DNA of 64,000 nucleotides from Candidatus Nosocomiicoccus stercorigallinarum (GTDB lineage Bacteria > Bacillota > Bacilli > Staphylococcales > Salinicoccaceae), in the NCBI GenBank assembly GCA_019119225.1, contig DWXM01000088.1:1-64000 (forward strand), in the 5' to 3' direction. Made by a program: the position numbers and the translations under genes. The notes under the pieces were generated by a model. The model worked only from the letters and a program-made list of their open reading frames with translations, did not search any database and was not told the origin of the DNA. Position 1 is the stretch's first letter; each line of letters begins with the position of its first letter. This document shows positions 1-11,352 of this stretch, one piece after another.

Positions 1-435
1 ATCGGACAACAAATCGGTGTTTCAGACATTCAAGCAGATTTACTTCCTGAAGATAAATTAAAATTCATTAATGAACTCCGTAAAAACGATAAAAGTGTCG
101 GAATGGTCGGAGACGGTGTAAACGATGCACCTGCACTTGCCGCTTCTACTATCGGGGTCGCAATGGGTGGTGCTGGAACTGATACCGCTCTAGAAACTGC
201 TGATATTGCTTTAATGTCAGATGACTTAAGACAATTACCATACACGATTAAACTAAGCCGTAAAGCACTCACAATTATAAAACAAAATATTACTTTTTCA
301 TTAGTCGTTAAATTAATTGCACTTTTATTAATCATCCCAGGATGGTTAACTCTATGGATCGCAATATTCTCTGATATTGGTGCAACATTACTCGTCACAT
401 TAAACAGTTTAAGATTATTGAAAACGAGTAATTAA
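1..435 (+). CDS. P1B-type heavy-metal ATPase (CadA/ZntA-like), C-terminal part, truncated at window start
   Basis: Frame 1 is open from base 1; contains the [10 protein letters not shown] hinge motif and ends in TM helices ([25 protein letters not shown]). Confidence 0.85.
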   Translation: MGQQIGVSDIQADLLPEDKLKFINELRKNDKSVGMVGDGVNDAPALAASTIGVAMGGAGTDTALETADIALMSDDLRQLPYTIKLSRKALTIIKQNITFSLVVKLIALLLIIPGWLTLWIAIFSDIGATLLVTLNSLRLLKTSN

Positions 436-444
436 AATTTTAAG

Positions 445-502
445 CAATCACCCACTCACTTATGAGATAATCATATAAAAGTGAGTGGGTGATTGTTTGT
501 TT
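445..502 (+). terminator. Rho-independent terminator, 17-bp perfect stem, overlapping the start of the next ORF
   Basis: CAATCACCCACTCACTT (445-461) / AAGTGAGTGGGTGATTG (479-495) followed by TTTGTTT. Confidence 0.85.
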
Positions 503-1045
503 ACTTATAAAATCGATGATGAGATTTCTTTAAAATTAGTAGATAGAAATGATGCAGAGGACATATTTCAGTTAACTGTTAAATCACGTGACTATTTAAA
601 AAAATGGTTACCATGGCCAACTTATATACGTGAAGTATCTGATACTAAAAAATTTATAGAAAATTCTATGCAAGATTATGTAGATAATAAGAGTTTAGTT
701 ACAGCAATTATTTTTAAAGGTAAAGTCGCTGGCATTGCGAGTTTTAACTCATTTGACTGGTCAAGCCGTATTGGTCAAATCGGTTATTTTCTTGGTGAGG
801 AGTTTCAAGAAAAAAGTATTATGACAAAAGTTGTTCGAGCATTAATGAATATTGGTTTTACAGAGTTTCACTTAAATAAGATAGAAATAAGAGCTGCAAC
901 TGAAAATTTAAAAAGTCGTAAAATTCCTGAAAGACTCGGATTTACTGAAGAGGGAATTTTAAGACAAGTCCAGTGGTTATATGATCACTACGTCGACCAT
1001 GTGGTTTATGGGATGTTAAAAGATGAGTGGATGGACTTAAATTAA
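485..1045 (+). CDS. GNAT family N-acetyltransferase (RimJ/RimL type)
   Basis: ORF 186 aa; RLGFTEEGILRQ...VVYGML pattern of ribosomal-protein-type GNATs; start uncertain (GTG 485 or TTG 497). Confidence 0.8.
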   Translation: MGDCLFTYKIDDEISLKLVDRNDAEDIFQLTVKSRDYLKKWLPWPTYIREVSDTKKFIENSMQDYVDNKSLVTAIIFKGKVAGIASFNSFDWSSRIGQIGYFLGEEFQEKSIMTKVVRALMNIGFTEFHLNKIEIRAATENLKSRKIPERLGFTEEGILRQVQWLYDHYVDHVVYGMLKDEWMDLN

Positions 1046-1127
1046 CATTCATAACTAAAAAAGCACTTGTTTTTAATTTTTGAATAAGAGGGTATAAGAG
1101 TACAAAAACATAGAATGAGGTGACTCT

Positions 1128-1619
1128 ATGCTTGCTTATGTATATGCTGAAGATGAAAATGGCTTAATTGGTAAAGGAGACAAACTACCGTGGAGTCTTC
1201 CTGCAGATGTAAAGTTTTTTAAAGAAGTAACGATGCAAGGAGACGTTGTCATGGGCCGCGCGACTTATGAGTCAATACCGAATCGTCCGTTAAAAGGCCG
1301 ACGCAATATTGTGTTAACTCATAATCAAGATTATGAAGCACCTGGTGCGATTGTTGTTAATAGTAAAGAAGAGATTTTAGAGTTATATGAAAAATACGCT
1401 GAAGACTTTTATATTATCGGCGGTGTATCATTATTTAAAATGTTTGAAGATGATGTTGATTATTTATACCGTACAGTAATTCATGACGAATTCGATGGTA
1501 ACGTATATTTTCCTAATGACTTTGATTACAATGAATTTGAACTTGAAAAGTCTTTTGACGGTAAAGTAGATGAAAAGAACAAGCATCCACATACTTTTGA
1601 AATATGGAAAAGGAAATAG
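1128..1619 (+). CDS. folA: Dihydrofolate reductase
   Basis: GLIGKGDKLPWSLPADVKFFK, VVMGRATYESIP, YIIGG motifs; SD gaggtg upstream. Confidence 0.93.
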   Translation: MLAYVYAEDENGLIGKGDKLPWSLPADVKFFKEVTMQGDVVMGRATYESIPNRPLKGRRNIVLTHNQDYEAPGAIVVNSKEEILELYEKYAEDFYIIGGVSLFKMFEDDVDYLYRTVIHDEFDGNVYFPNDFDYNEFELEKSFDGKVDEKNKHPHTFEIWKRK

Positions 1620-1625
1620 AGTAAA

Positions 1626-1672
1626 AAAATCCCCTAGAGTTTCGAGAATTAAACTTTAGGGGGGTATTTTAC
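1626..1672 (+). terminator. Terminator between folA and the convergent membrane protein gene
   Basis: aatcccctagagttt-cgagaatt-aaactttaggggggtattttac. Confidence 0.65.
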
Positions 1673-2265
1673 ATTAGTAATAGCACTAACGTTGAAGCAA
1701 TGAGGTGATTGATCATCGTCCATGTAAAGAATGGATACGTGCCACTGTGTAGTTTTATCATCTTGTTAGTATTATAGACTAAAACAAGTATTAAAAAGAA
1801 CTCTGTGAATCCATCCATATTCATTGTTAAATTCATTTGGAAATATGCAATGTACATTGCAATTGCGTTAAATAATGCGGTTCCGGCAATCATGTAGTCT
1901 TTTAACAAGACGTTCATTATTATAGTAATGACTGATATTATAAGTCCAAATAATATTAAGTTTGGAATTACAAATGTTAAGTTGCCACCGTATCGATTGT
2001 AACCATCCATACTCGGAGCGACCGCAATAGATCCGATGATAAAGAAAAATAATATTAACCACACATTATTAAAGTGTCTTTTCATTTGTGGACCTAACTT
2101 CATAACGTATGAGTAAACTTTGGCATTCACTTCTTGCCCGTTAATTTCTGTTTTATTATCTTGTACATTTACTTTAGGTTTTTCTTTCTTTTTAAATTGG
2201 AAAGCATGATAAGCAAAGTAAATTTGAATAATCATAAGTACAATGATAAAAGTTTTTAGTGTCAT
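1669..2265 (-). CDS. Multi-pass membrane protein of unknown function
   Basis: ORF 198 aa with several hydrophobic segments; SD ggaggtt upstream of ATG 2265. Confidence 0.7.
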   Translation of the reverse strand: MTLKTFIIVLMIIQIYFAYHAFQFKKKEKPKVNVQDNKTEINGQEVNAKVYSYVMKLGPQMKRHFNNVWLILFFFIIGSIAVAPSMDGYNRYGGNLTFVIPNLILFGLIISVITIIMNVLLKDYMIAGTALFNAIAMYIAYFQMNLTMNMDGFTEFFLILVLVYNTNKMIKLHSGTYPFFTWTMINHLIASTLVLLLM

Positions 2266-2355
2266 GCTTAACCTCCGTTCATCATTCCATTATACATGTT
2301 AACATGAAAACTTATGTAAAAGTAATGACTACACTAAGAAAATTCAGAAACGACC

Positions 2356-2384
2356 TTGCATTTTCAAGTAAATTAAAATATAAT
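2356..2384 (+). promoter_or_regulatory. Sigma-A promoter for candidate sRNA
   Basis: TTGCAT (2356-2361) - 17 nt - TATAAT (2379-2384). Confidence 0.65.
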
Positions 2385-2390
2385 GAGAAT

Positions 2391-2540
2391 ATAGTAAGAC
2401 ATAGAGAACGACAGTGCTAAGCAGATGTCACTCACCGGTAGCACCGAAGTGCTAGATATCATATTATTATCTGTTAATCGTAGACTAAGAATGTCTACAA
2501 AACCCCTCATTAAGTTGCCATCTTAATGAGGGGTTTATTT
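2391..2540 (+). ncRNA. Candidate structured small RNA, no recognised family
   Basis: No ORF; promoter upstream; hairpins CAGAT/ATCTG, TAGCAC-CGAA-GTGCTA, GTAGAC/GTCTAC, and a 15-bp terminator stem AAACCCCTCATTAAG/CTTAATGAGGGGTTT. Confidence 0.55.
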
Positions 2541-2574
2541 ATAGAAAATATAAAGTTTATAAAATAAATGCTAT

Positions 2575-3252
2575 TTAATCTACTTTAAACCAAGCTGCTT
2601 CACTAACACCATCATCAAATTTGATTAGGAATGGTTTATCTTTAGGAGCAGGTCTAGCAACTTTACCACTATTACTACCACCGCTAAAGATTTCTTTAGA
2701 TTCAAATTCGTTTGGGATTGTTGCGAATTCACTAGGTGCGCCAGACCCTTCTTCATCGTAAATTAAAACATCATCTGATGCCCAAAATTCATAATCTTCA
2801 TCTTCTAAAGATGCTAACTTATAATCAAGTTCGAATACTACCCATTCAAAATCTTCGTCATCATATTCTTCGTAAGAAGAGTATTCATCCTGCATTAGTT
2901 CTAGAGCTTCTTGACCACGAACAACATTATCGACTTTAATTTCAGCAACACCAGTCACTTCATCGCCATCGTCGTTATAAGTTAAAACTTTTATTTTTGC
3001 TGTATCACCAAGTTTAAGTGGTTGTGTACGTGAACCTGTGTCTTTTACATCTGATTTTTCATCTTGATTAACATTTGGTTCATTGTTGCTTGAAGAATCT
3101 TCATCATTTGAATCTGATTCATTTGTTGTTACAGCTTCTTCATTAATATCATCTTCTTGTTCTGTTGTTTCACCACCACTACATGCTGCAAGTAGTACTA
3201 GCATTGCAGAACTTGTTAATAAAGTGTAAAATTTTTTGTTCATATTATCCAC
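2575..3252 (-). CDS. Acidic lipoprotein with lipobox LLAACSGG, unknown function
   Basis: Signal peptide and lipobox, low-complexity acidic linker, then a globular domain. Confidence 0.75.
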   Translation of the reverse strand: MDNMNKKFYTLLTSSAMLVLLAACSGGETTEQEDDINEEAVTTNESDSNDEDSSSNNEPNVNQDEKSDVKDTGSRTQPLKLGDTAKIKVLTYNDDGDEVTGVAEIKVDNVVRGQEALELMQDEYSSYEEYDDEDFEWVVFELDYKLASLEDEDYEFWASDDVLIYDEEGSGAPSEFATIPNEFESKEIFSGGSNSGKVARPAPKDKPFLIKFDDGVSEAAWFKVD

Positions 3253-3406
3253 CCTTTAAAAATTTTATTGAACATTACTCATTAAAGATATCATTAAAAA
3301 TATTATAAAGCTATATCTATTTATCTTTATACGAGATAGAATTATTGCTTATATATATGTAGATAGAGATATGTTAAAATAACTAATGATTATGGAGGTG
3401 GAGGCT

Positions 3407-4237
3407 TTGAATTTTTTTAGTAAAAACAGAATGATTTTGATTATATTTTCAGTAATCCTCCTTATATTAATGATTGGATTTTCTGTTTCAGATCGTACAT
3501 ATACGACGAAAGCTGAAATGTTTGTCGGTGATTCTGTTGCGTCTTCTCAAAAAGCGATTGGTGGGCCTTTTAATGTAATTGGTAGTATATTTGGTCCTTC
3601 TAAAAAAGAAAAAGAACTTGAGGCAAAACTTGATATGTTACCTCAGCTTGAAGCAGATGTTAAACGTCTTGAAGAAGAGAATAATAAGTTAAAAGAAGCG
3701 TTAGATGTCTCTTCTAAACTCGACTATGAAACAATTAACGCAAGAGTTATATCTCGTTCACCAGATCAGTGGTTAAATAGTTTTACGATTGATAAAGGAA
3801 CGAAAGATGGTATTAGTGAAGGTATGGCTGTGACAACACCAAAAGGTTTAATCGGTGTTGTGAAACGTGCGAATGGTAATTCAAGTTTTGTAGAACTTAT
3901 TACGACAGATTCAGCGAAGAAAAACATTTCTGTTGAAATTCATAATGGCGATAAAAAGCATTACGGCACGATTGAAAATTACGATGAAGAAACGAACACG
4001 TTAGTCGTTGGTAATATTGTCAATGATGGTAAAATTAAAGAAGGATCTAAAGTATATACGTCAGGGTTAACGAGTATTTTTCCTGAAGGAATCATCGTTG
4101 GTGAAGTTGTTGATACTGAAAATGATAGTTATGGCTTAAGTCAAAACGCAAACGTAAAAATGGAAAGTGACACTAATGATTTAGATATGATTTTTGTCAT
4201 TAAACAAGACCCTAAAACAACTGAGGATGCTAAATAA
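3407..4237 (+). CDS. mreC: Rod shape-determining protein MreC
   Basis: TM plus coiled coil plus MreC core (INARVISRSPDQWLNSFTIDKG); TTG 3407 directly after GGAGGTGGAGG preferred over ORF start 3386. Confidence 0.9.
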   Translation: MNFFSKNRMILIIFSVILLILMIGFSVSDRTYTTKAEMFVGDSVASSQKAIGGPFNVIGSIFGPSKKEKELEAKLDMLPQLEADVKRLEEENNKLKEALDVSSKLDYETINARVISRSPDQWLNSFTIDKGTKDGISEGMAVTTPKGLIGVVKRANGNSSFVELITTDSAKKNISVEIHNGDKKHYGTIENYDEETNTLVVGNIVNDGKIKEGSKVYTSGLTSIFPEGIIVGEVVDTENDSYGLSQNANVKMESDTNDLDMIFVIKQDPKTTEDAK

Positions 4238-4758
4238 TGCGTTCAATATTATTATTTATCACGTTTTTTATTATGATGTTTATTGACTTTAGCTTTGCGA
4301 ATTTTAGTCCGTTTACGTTATTTGGTACTGAAGTGTACTTTGTACCGAAACTTCTTTTTATGATGTTACTTTTAGTATCGATATATTTTGGACTATCGTA
4401 TGGGATGTTTTTTAGTATCGTATTTGGAATATTACTCGACGTATATATTGGTACGGTATATGGCATTCATTTATTTGGATTTGTTGCATTTATTATTTTT
4501 ATGCATACCGCGTTTAGAGTGTTTTACCGAGATCAGGTCGGACTATTTTTCGTCGTGATTGTAAACACATTTTTATTTGACTTCTATATATATGGTATTT
4601 ACAAATTAATTAATTTTACAAATTTACCAGTATTCGACTATATCGCATTAAGAGGGGTACCGAGCTTATTACTTAATGCGTTACTTTATATTCCATTATT
4701 ATTTGTCGTTTTAGTACTTAGAAAGATTAGAAAAAATGTATTTGTAAAACAGTCATAA
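4237..4758 (+). CDS. mreD: Rod shape-determining protein MreD
   Basis: Hydrophobic 173 aa protein overlapping the mreC stop. Confidence 0.9.
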   Translation: MRSILLFITFFIMMFIDFSFANFSPFTLFGTEVYFVPKLLFMMLLLVSIYFGLSYGMFFSIVFGILLDVYIGTVYGIHLFGFVAFIIFMHTAFRVFYRDQVGLFFVVIVNTFLFDFYIYGIYKLINFTNLPVFDYIALRGVPSLLLNALLYIPLLFVVLVLRKIRKNVFVKQS

Positions 4759-4784
4759 AATGATTGACTCTTAAATGTGCGAAG

Positions 4785-4885
4785 TGTATACTTTAGAAGT
4801 TGATGAATTTGTAAACATCAACCGCTCAGAATAGGTTAAAGTGATTTTTAATCCACCTACATGGCGTGTCTTATTATTCAGGAGG
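4785..4885 (+). promoter_or_regulatory. Ribosomal protein L21 leader
   Basis: Structured non-coding leader directly upstream of rplU in the syntenic position; exact bounds approximate. Confidence 0.6.
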
Positions 4886-4893
4886 TGTAAAGT

Positions 4894-5202
4894 ATGTTTG
4901 CTATCATCGAAACAGGCGGTAAACAAGTTAAAGTAGAAGAAGGTCAAACAATCTTCATTGAAAAGCTTGATGCTGAAGAAGGTGACACTGTGACTTTTGA
5001 TCGTGTACTTTTAGTTGGTGGAGATAACGTTAAAGTTGGTGCTCCAGTAGTTGAAGGTGCAACAGTATCAGGTAAAGTTGAAAAACAAGGTCGCGGTAAG
5101 AAAATCGACGTAATCAAGTTCAAACGTAGAAAGAACTACTTACGTAAACAAGGTCATCGTCAACCATTCACTAAAGTTACAATCGAAAAGATTGATGCGT
5201 AA
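4894..5202 (+). CDS. rplU: 50S ribosomal protein L21
   Basis: [18 protein letters not shown]... characteristic. Confidence 0.98.
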   Translation: MFAIIETGGKQVKVEEGQTIFIEKLDAEEGDTVTFDRVLLVGGDNVKVGAPVVEGATVSGKVEKQGRGKKIDVIKFKRRKNYLRKQGHRQPFTKVTIEKIDA

Positions 5203-5525
5203 TGGTTCATGTTGAAGTCAATTTGAAAGATGACGTAGTCAACAGTATAGAAATGTCTGGTCATGCTGACTTTGCAGCACATGGTCAAGATATCGTATGT
5301 GCTGGTGCGTCTAGTGTTGTATTTGGTGCAACAAACTCAATATTTCAATTGACAAATAACGAACCGGTATTAGATATCGATAACGACGGTGGGTATTTCT
5401 ATTTAGAAATTAAAGAATACGATGAGACCGTGAATCTAATACTTAAAACGATGATTATTTCACTAGAAACTATTGAAGAATCGTATAAAGACTATATTAA
5501 GGTAACTAAAAGTGAGGTGGACTGA
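5202..5525 (+). CDS. prp: Ribosomal-processing cysteine protease Prp
   Basis: YsxB/DUF464 family: SGHADFAAHGQDIVCAGASS; between rplU and rpmA. Confidence 0.95.
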   Translation: MVHVEVNLKDDVVNSIEMSGHADFAAHGQDIVCAGASSVVFGATNSIFQLTNNEPVLDIDNDGGYFYLEIKEYDETVNLILKTMIISLETIEESYKDYIKVTKSEVD

Positions 5526-5810
5526 ATGTTTAAATTAACATTAGACTTACAATTTTTTGCATCTAAAAAAGGTGTAGGTTCTACTAGAAACGGTCGTGAC
5601 TCTCACGCTAAACGTCTTGGTGCTAAACGTCAAGATGGCCAATTCGTTACAGGTGGATCAATCATCTTCCGTCAACGCGGTACGAAGATTCACCCAGGTG
5701 TAAACGTTGGTAAAGGTGGAGACGATACGTTATTTGCTAAAGTAGATGGAGTAGTAAAGTTTGAACGTGTTGGACGTAACAAAAAACGCGTATCTGTTTA
5801 CGAAGCTTAA
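5526..5810 (+). CDS. rpmA: 50S ribosomal protein L27 with N-terminal extension
   Basis: [32 protein letters not shown]. Confidence 0.98.
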   Translation: MFKLTLDLQFFASKKGVGSTRNGRDSHAKRLGAKRQDGQFVTGGSIIFRQRGTKIHPGVNVGKGGDDTLFAKVDGVVKFERVGRNKKRVSVYEA

Positions 5811-5817
5811 TAATAAA

Positions 5818-5852
5818 CTTAGCATCAGCTCTTGCTGATGCTTTTTTTTATG
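5818..5852 (+). terminator. Terminator after rpmA
   Basis: AGCATCAGCtctt GCTGATGCTTTTTTT. Confidence 0.85.
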
Positions 5853-5893
5853 AATGAATTTTATGTATAATAGATAGAAATGGAGGTGTCGGT

Positions 5894-7174
5894 ATGTTTG
5901 CAGATTATGCAAAGATATATTTAAGAGCAGGCAACGGCGGTAATGGTATAGTTGCGTATAGAAGAGAAAAATACGAGCCGATGGGAGGACCTGCTGGTGG
6001 AGATGGTGGTAACGGTGCGGACATCGTAATGGAAGTTGACGAAGGATTAAATACGTTAATGGACTTTAAATATCAGCGTCATTTTAAAGCTGAACATGGT
6101 GAAGCTGGTATGAATTCAAATAAGCATGGTAAAAGCCGTTCACCGATGATTTTAAAAGTACCCCCAGGCACAGTTGTTAAAAATGAAGAAACAGACGAAG
6201 TAATTGCAGATTTAGTTGAACACGGCCAACAAGCAGTGATCGCTAAAGGTGGCCGGGGAGGTAGAGGTAACTCTCGATTCGTTTCAAGTAGAAATACCGC
6301 ACCTGACTATGCTGAAGGCGGAGAGCCCGGAGAAGAATTAAATGTCGTGTTAGAATTAAAGTTAATGGCAGACGTCGGATTAATCGGATTTCCGAGTGTC
6401 GGGAAATCTACATTATTAAGCCGAGTCTCCCGAGCGACTCCAAAAATCGCATCGTATCCGTTTACGACAATACAACCTAACCTAGGTGTTGTAATTCAAG
6501 GAGATAAGTCATTTGTAATGGCAGATCTACCAGGTTTAATTGAAGGTGCTGCAGAAGGTACTGGACTCGGAATTCAATTTTTACGCCACGTGGAGCGTAC
6601 GAAAGTACTCGTTCACGTCATTGATATTGCGGAAACAGAATATAGAGATGCCGTCGAAGACTACCAAATTATCCGTAAAGAGTTAAAAGAATATAATGAG
6701 AAACTATTAAATCGACCGGAAATTATTGCTTTAAATAAAATCGAATTGTTAGAGAATAGAGAAAATATCGAACGTTTTAAACGTGAAGTTGAGACCGACT
6801 CTAAAATTATAGAGATTTCTGCGGTTACAGGTGACGGAATTAATGAATTAAATTACGCAATTATCGACGCACTTGAAAATTACGTGCCTGAAGAAGAAGA
6901 GGTTGAAGTCGACAAAGATGTTAGAGTTGTTTATCGTCATGAAAAACAAGAACGTCCATTTGAAATTAAGCGTGGTATGGACGGAAAATTTGAAATTCAT
7001 GGTGACGAAATTGAAACTCTATTTATGCGTACAGACTTTTCACGTGACGCAGCAGTCAGAAGATTTGCTCGACAAATGAGATCGATGGGAATTGATGATG
7101 CGTTAAGAGAAAAAGGCATACAGTCTGGTGATATTGTAAGAATTAAGGACTTCGAATTTGAATTTATTGAATAG
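5894..7174 (+). CDS. obgE: GTPase Obg
   Basis: Gly-rich Obg domain, [10 protein letters not shown]-loop, DLPGLIEGA. Confidence 0.97.
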   Translation: MFADYAKIYLRAGNGGNGIVAYRREKYEPMGGPAGGDGGNGADIVMEVDEGLNTLMDFKYQRHFKAEHGEAGMNSNKHGKSRSPMILKVPPGTVVKNEETDEVIADLVEHGQQAVIAKGGRGGRGNSRFVSSRNTAPDYAEGGEPGEELNVVLELKLMADVGLIGFPSVGKSTLLSRVSRATPKIASYPFTTIQPNLGVVIQGDKSFVMADLPGLIEGAAEGTGLGIQFLRHVERTKVLVHVIDIAETEYRDAVEDYQIIRKELKEYNEKLLNRPEIIALNKIELLENRENIERFKREVETDSKIIEISAVTGDGINELNYAIIDALENYVPEEEEVEVDKDVRVVYRHEKQERPFEIKRGMDGKFEIHGDEIETLFMRTDFSRDAAVRRFARQMRSMGIDDALREKGIQSGDIVRIKDFEFEFIE

Positions 7175-7182
7175 GTGAAGAC

Positions 7183-7773
7183 ATGTATCAATATTTAAAA
7201 GGGATGCTAACAGAAATCCATCCGAATCATATTATTGTAGAATCATATGGCATAGGGTATTTAATTATCGTACCGAATCCGTATCGTTTTGAAAAAGATT
7301 TAAATAACGAAAAGAAAATCTTTTTAGAACAAGTCGTACGTGAAGATAGTTTAACGCTTTATGGATTTAATGATTTAAAAGAAAAAGAAATGTTTCAATC
7401 ACTATTAAAAGTGACTGGAATTGGTCCAAAAAGTGCGTTAGCAATTCTCGCGACTTCTACGCCAAATGAGGTTGTCAGTGCAATCGAAAATGAAGATGAA
7501 AAATATTTACAAAAATTCCCAGGTATTGGTAAAAAGACGTCTCGACAAATTATTTTAGATTTAAAAGGTAAACTCGATCCGACATTTGAAGATGTTAAAG
7601 TAGAGATGAAGAGTAAGACAAACGACGTCATTATTGAAGAAGCATTAGAAACATTAAAAGCACTTGGATATAGTAAGAGAGAGTTAAAAGCACTTGAAAA
7701 GTACTTATCAAATAAAGAATTAAACAGTGTGGAAGATGCAGTGAAGTTAAGCTTAAGATATATCGTTGAATAG
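7183..7773 (+). CDS. ruvA: Holliday junction DNA helicase RuvA
   Basis: HhH motifs VTGIGPKSALAIL, FPGIGKKTSRQIILDLKGKL. Confidence 0.97.
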   Translation: MYQYLKGMLTEIHPNHIIVESYGIGYLIIVPNPYRFEKDLNNEKKIFLEQVVREDSLTLYGFNDLKEKEMFQSLLKVTGIGPKSALAILATSTPNEVVSAIENEDEKYLQKFPGIGKKTSRQIILDLKGKLDPTFEDVKVEMKSKTNDVIIEEALETLKALGYSKRELKALEKYLSNKELNSVEDAVKLSLRYIVE

Positions 7774-7788
7774 AACTGGAGACGATTT

Positions 7789-8801
7789 ATGATGGACGAT
7801 AGAATTTTAGATGAGAGTTTAATTGAAGGAGAAGCACAAGAAGAGTTATCGTTACGACCGTTATATCTATCACAATATATCGGTCAAGACGCGATTAAAA
7901 GAAATTTGCGTATTTTTATCGACGCAGCAAAAATGCGTGAAGAACCACTCGATCATGTTATTTTACATGGCCCTCCTGGTCTTGGTAAAACGACGCTTTC
8001 AAATATTATCGCTCACGAAATGAACGTTAACATTCGTACAACAGCTGGGCCTGCAATTGAAAGAGCTGGAGATTTAGCTGCGATTTTATCGAGTTTAGAA
8101 CCTGGAGATGTTTTATTTATCGATGAAATTCACCGATTACCACGTATGGTTGAAGAGATTTTATATTCAGCAATGGAAGATTATTTTATTGACGTTGTCA
8201 TCGGCCAAGGTGAAGAAGCAAGAAGTATTCGAATCGACTTACCACCGTTTACATTAGTTGGGGCAACGACTAGATTCGGAAGTTTATCTGCACCGTTACG
8301 TGACCGCTTTGGTATTCAGTTACGACTTGAATATTATACAAATGAAGCACTCCAGACAATCGTTGAACGTACAGCGGATATTTTTGACGTCGAGATCGAT
8401 AAAAATTCAGCATTTGAACTCGCGAGAAGAAGTCGAGGGACACCGCGTATTGCGAACCGTTTACTAAGACGCGTTCGAGACTTTTCTATGGTGAAAAATG
8501 AAACTTCTATTTCTTTAGAGACGACAAACGACGCGTTAAATGTATTAGAGGTTGATGAAGAAGGATTAGATCCGATTGATCATAAAGTAATGACGACGAT
8601 TATTGATACGTATGGTGGTGGACCTGTTGGACTAGAAACAGTCGCAGTATCAATTGGTGAAGAAGTGGTGACACTTCTTGACGTATACGAACCATATTTA
8701 ATTCAACGTGGATTTTTACAACGCACGCCTAGAGGTCGTGAAGCCACTGCGAAAAGTTATGATTATTTTAAAAGACATAAAAATATAGAGGATAATGAGT
8801 A

Positions 8802-8802
<1 letters not shown>
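7789..8802 (+). CDS. ruvB: Holliday junction DNA helicase RuvB
   Basis: [23 protein letters not shown]. Confidence 0.98.
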
Positions 8803-10980
<2,178 letters not shown>

Positions 10981-10992
10981 AGGAGGGGTTAT

Positions 10993-11253
10993 ATGGACAT
11001 TTTAGGTGTTTTATTTCCGTTTATAGCGATCTTTGCAATCATGTATTTCTTAATGATTCGACCAGCACAAAAGCGACAAAAACAAATGAATGAAATGCAA
11101 GCAGGTCTAGAAAAAGGTGACGAAGTCGTTACAATCGGTGGGCTCACTGGTGAAGTAGAATCATTCGATGCGAACTACATGTACTTAAAGGTCGATGAAA
11201 ATACTACTTTACGTTTTGAACGTAGAGCTTTACATCAAGTTGTAAGCAAATAA
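10993..11253 (+). CDS. yajC: Preprotein translocase subunit YajC
   Basis: MYFLMIRPAQKRQKQ...GDEVVTIGGL. Confidence 0.96.
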   Translation: MDILGVLFPFIAIFAIMYFLMIRPAQKRQKQMNEMQAGLEKGDEVVTIGGLTGEVESFDANYMYLKVDENTTLRFERRALHQVVSK

Positions 11254-11280
11254 AAGTCGACGATTGTCGACTTTTTTTAT
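11252..11280 (+). terminator. Terminator after yajC
   Basis: AAAAGTCGACgattGTCGACTTTTTTT. Confidence 0.8.
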
Positions 11281-11352
11281 TTTTATTTAGTTTTGACATA
11301 ATAATCGTTATAATTAATATAGTCTTATACATACTATGTAAAGGGTGACATT

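Noticed and set aside
2391-2540. Riboswitch for the minus-strand membrane gene (1669-2265)
   Set aside because: The best promoter and the hairpin order fit the plus strand, and the minus-strand gene starts more than 120 nt past the element with its own TATAAT-like box (about 2292-2297).
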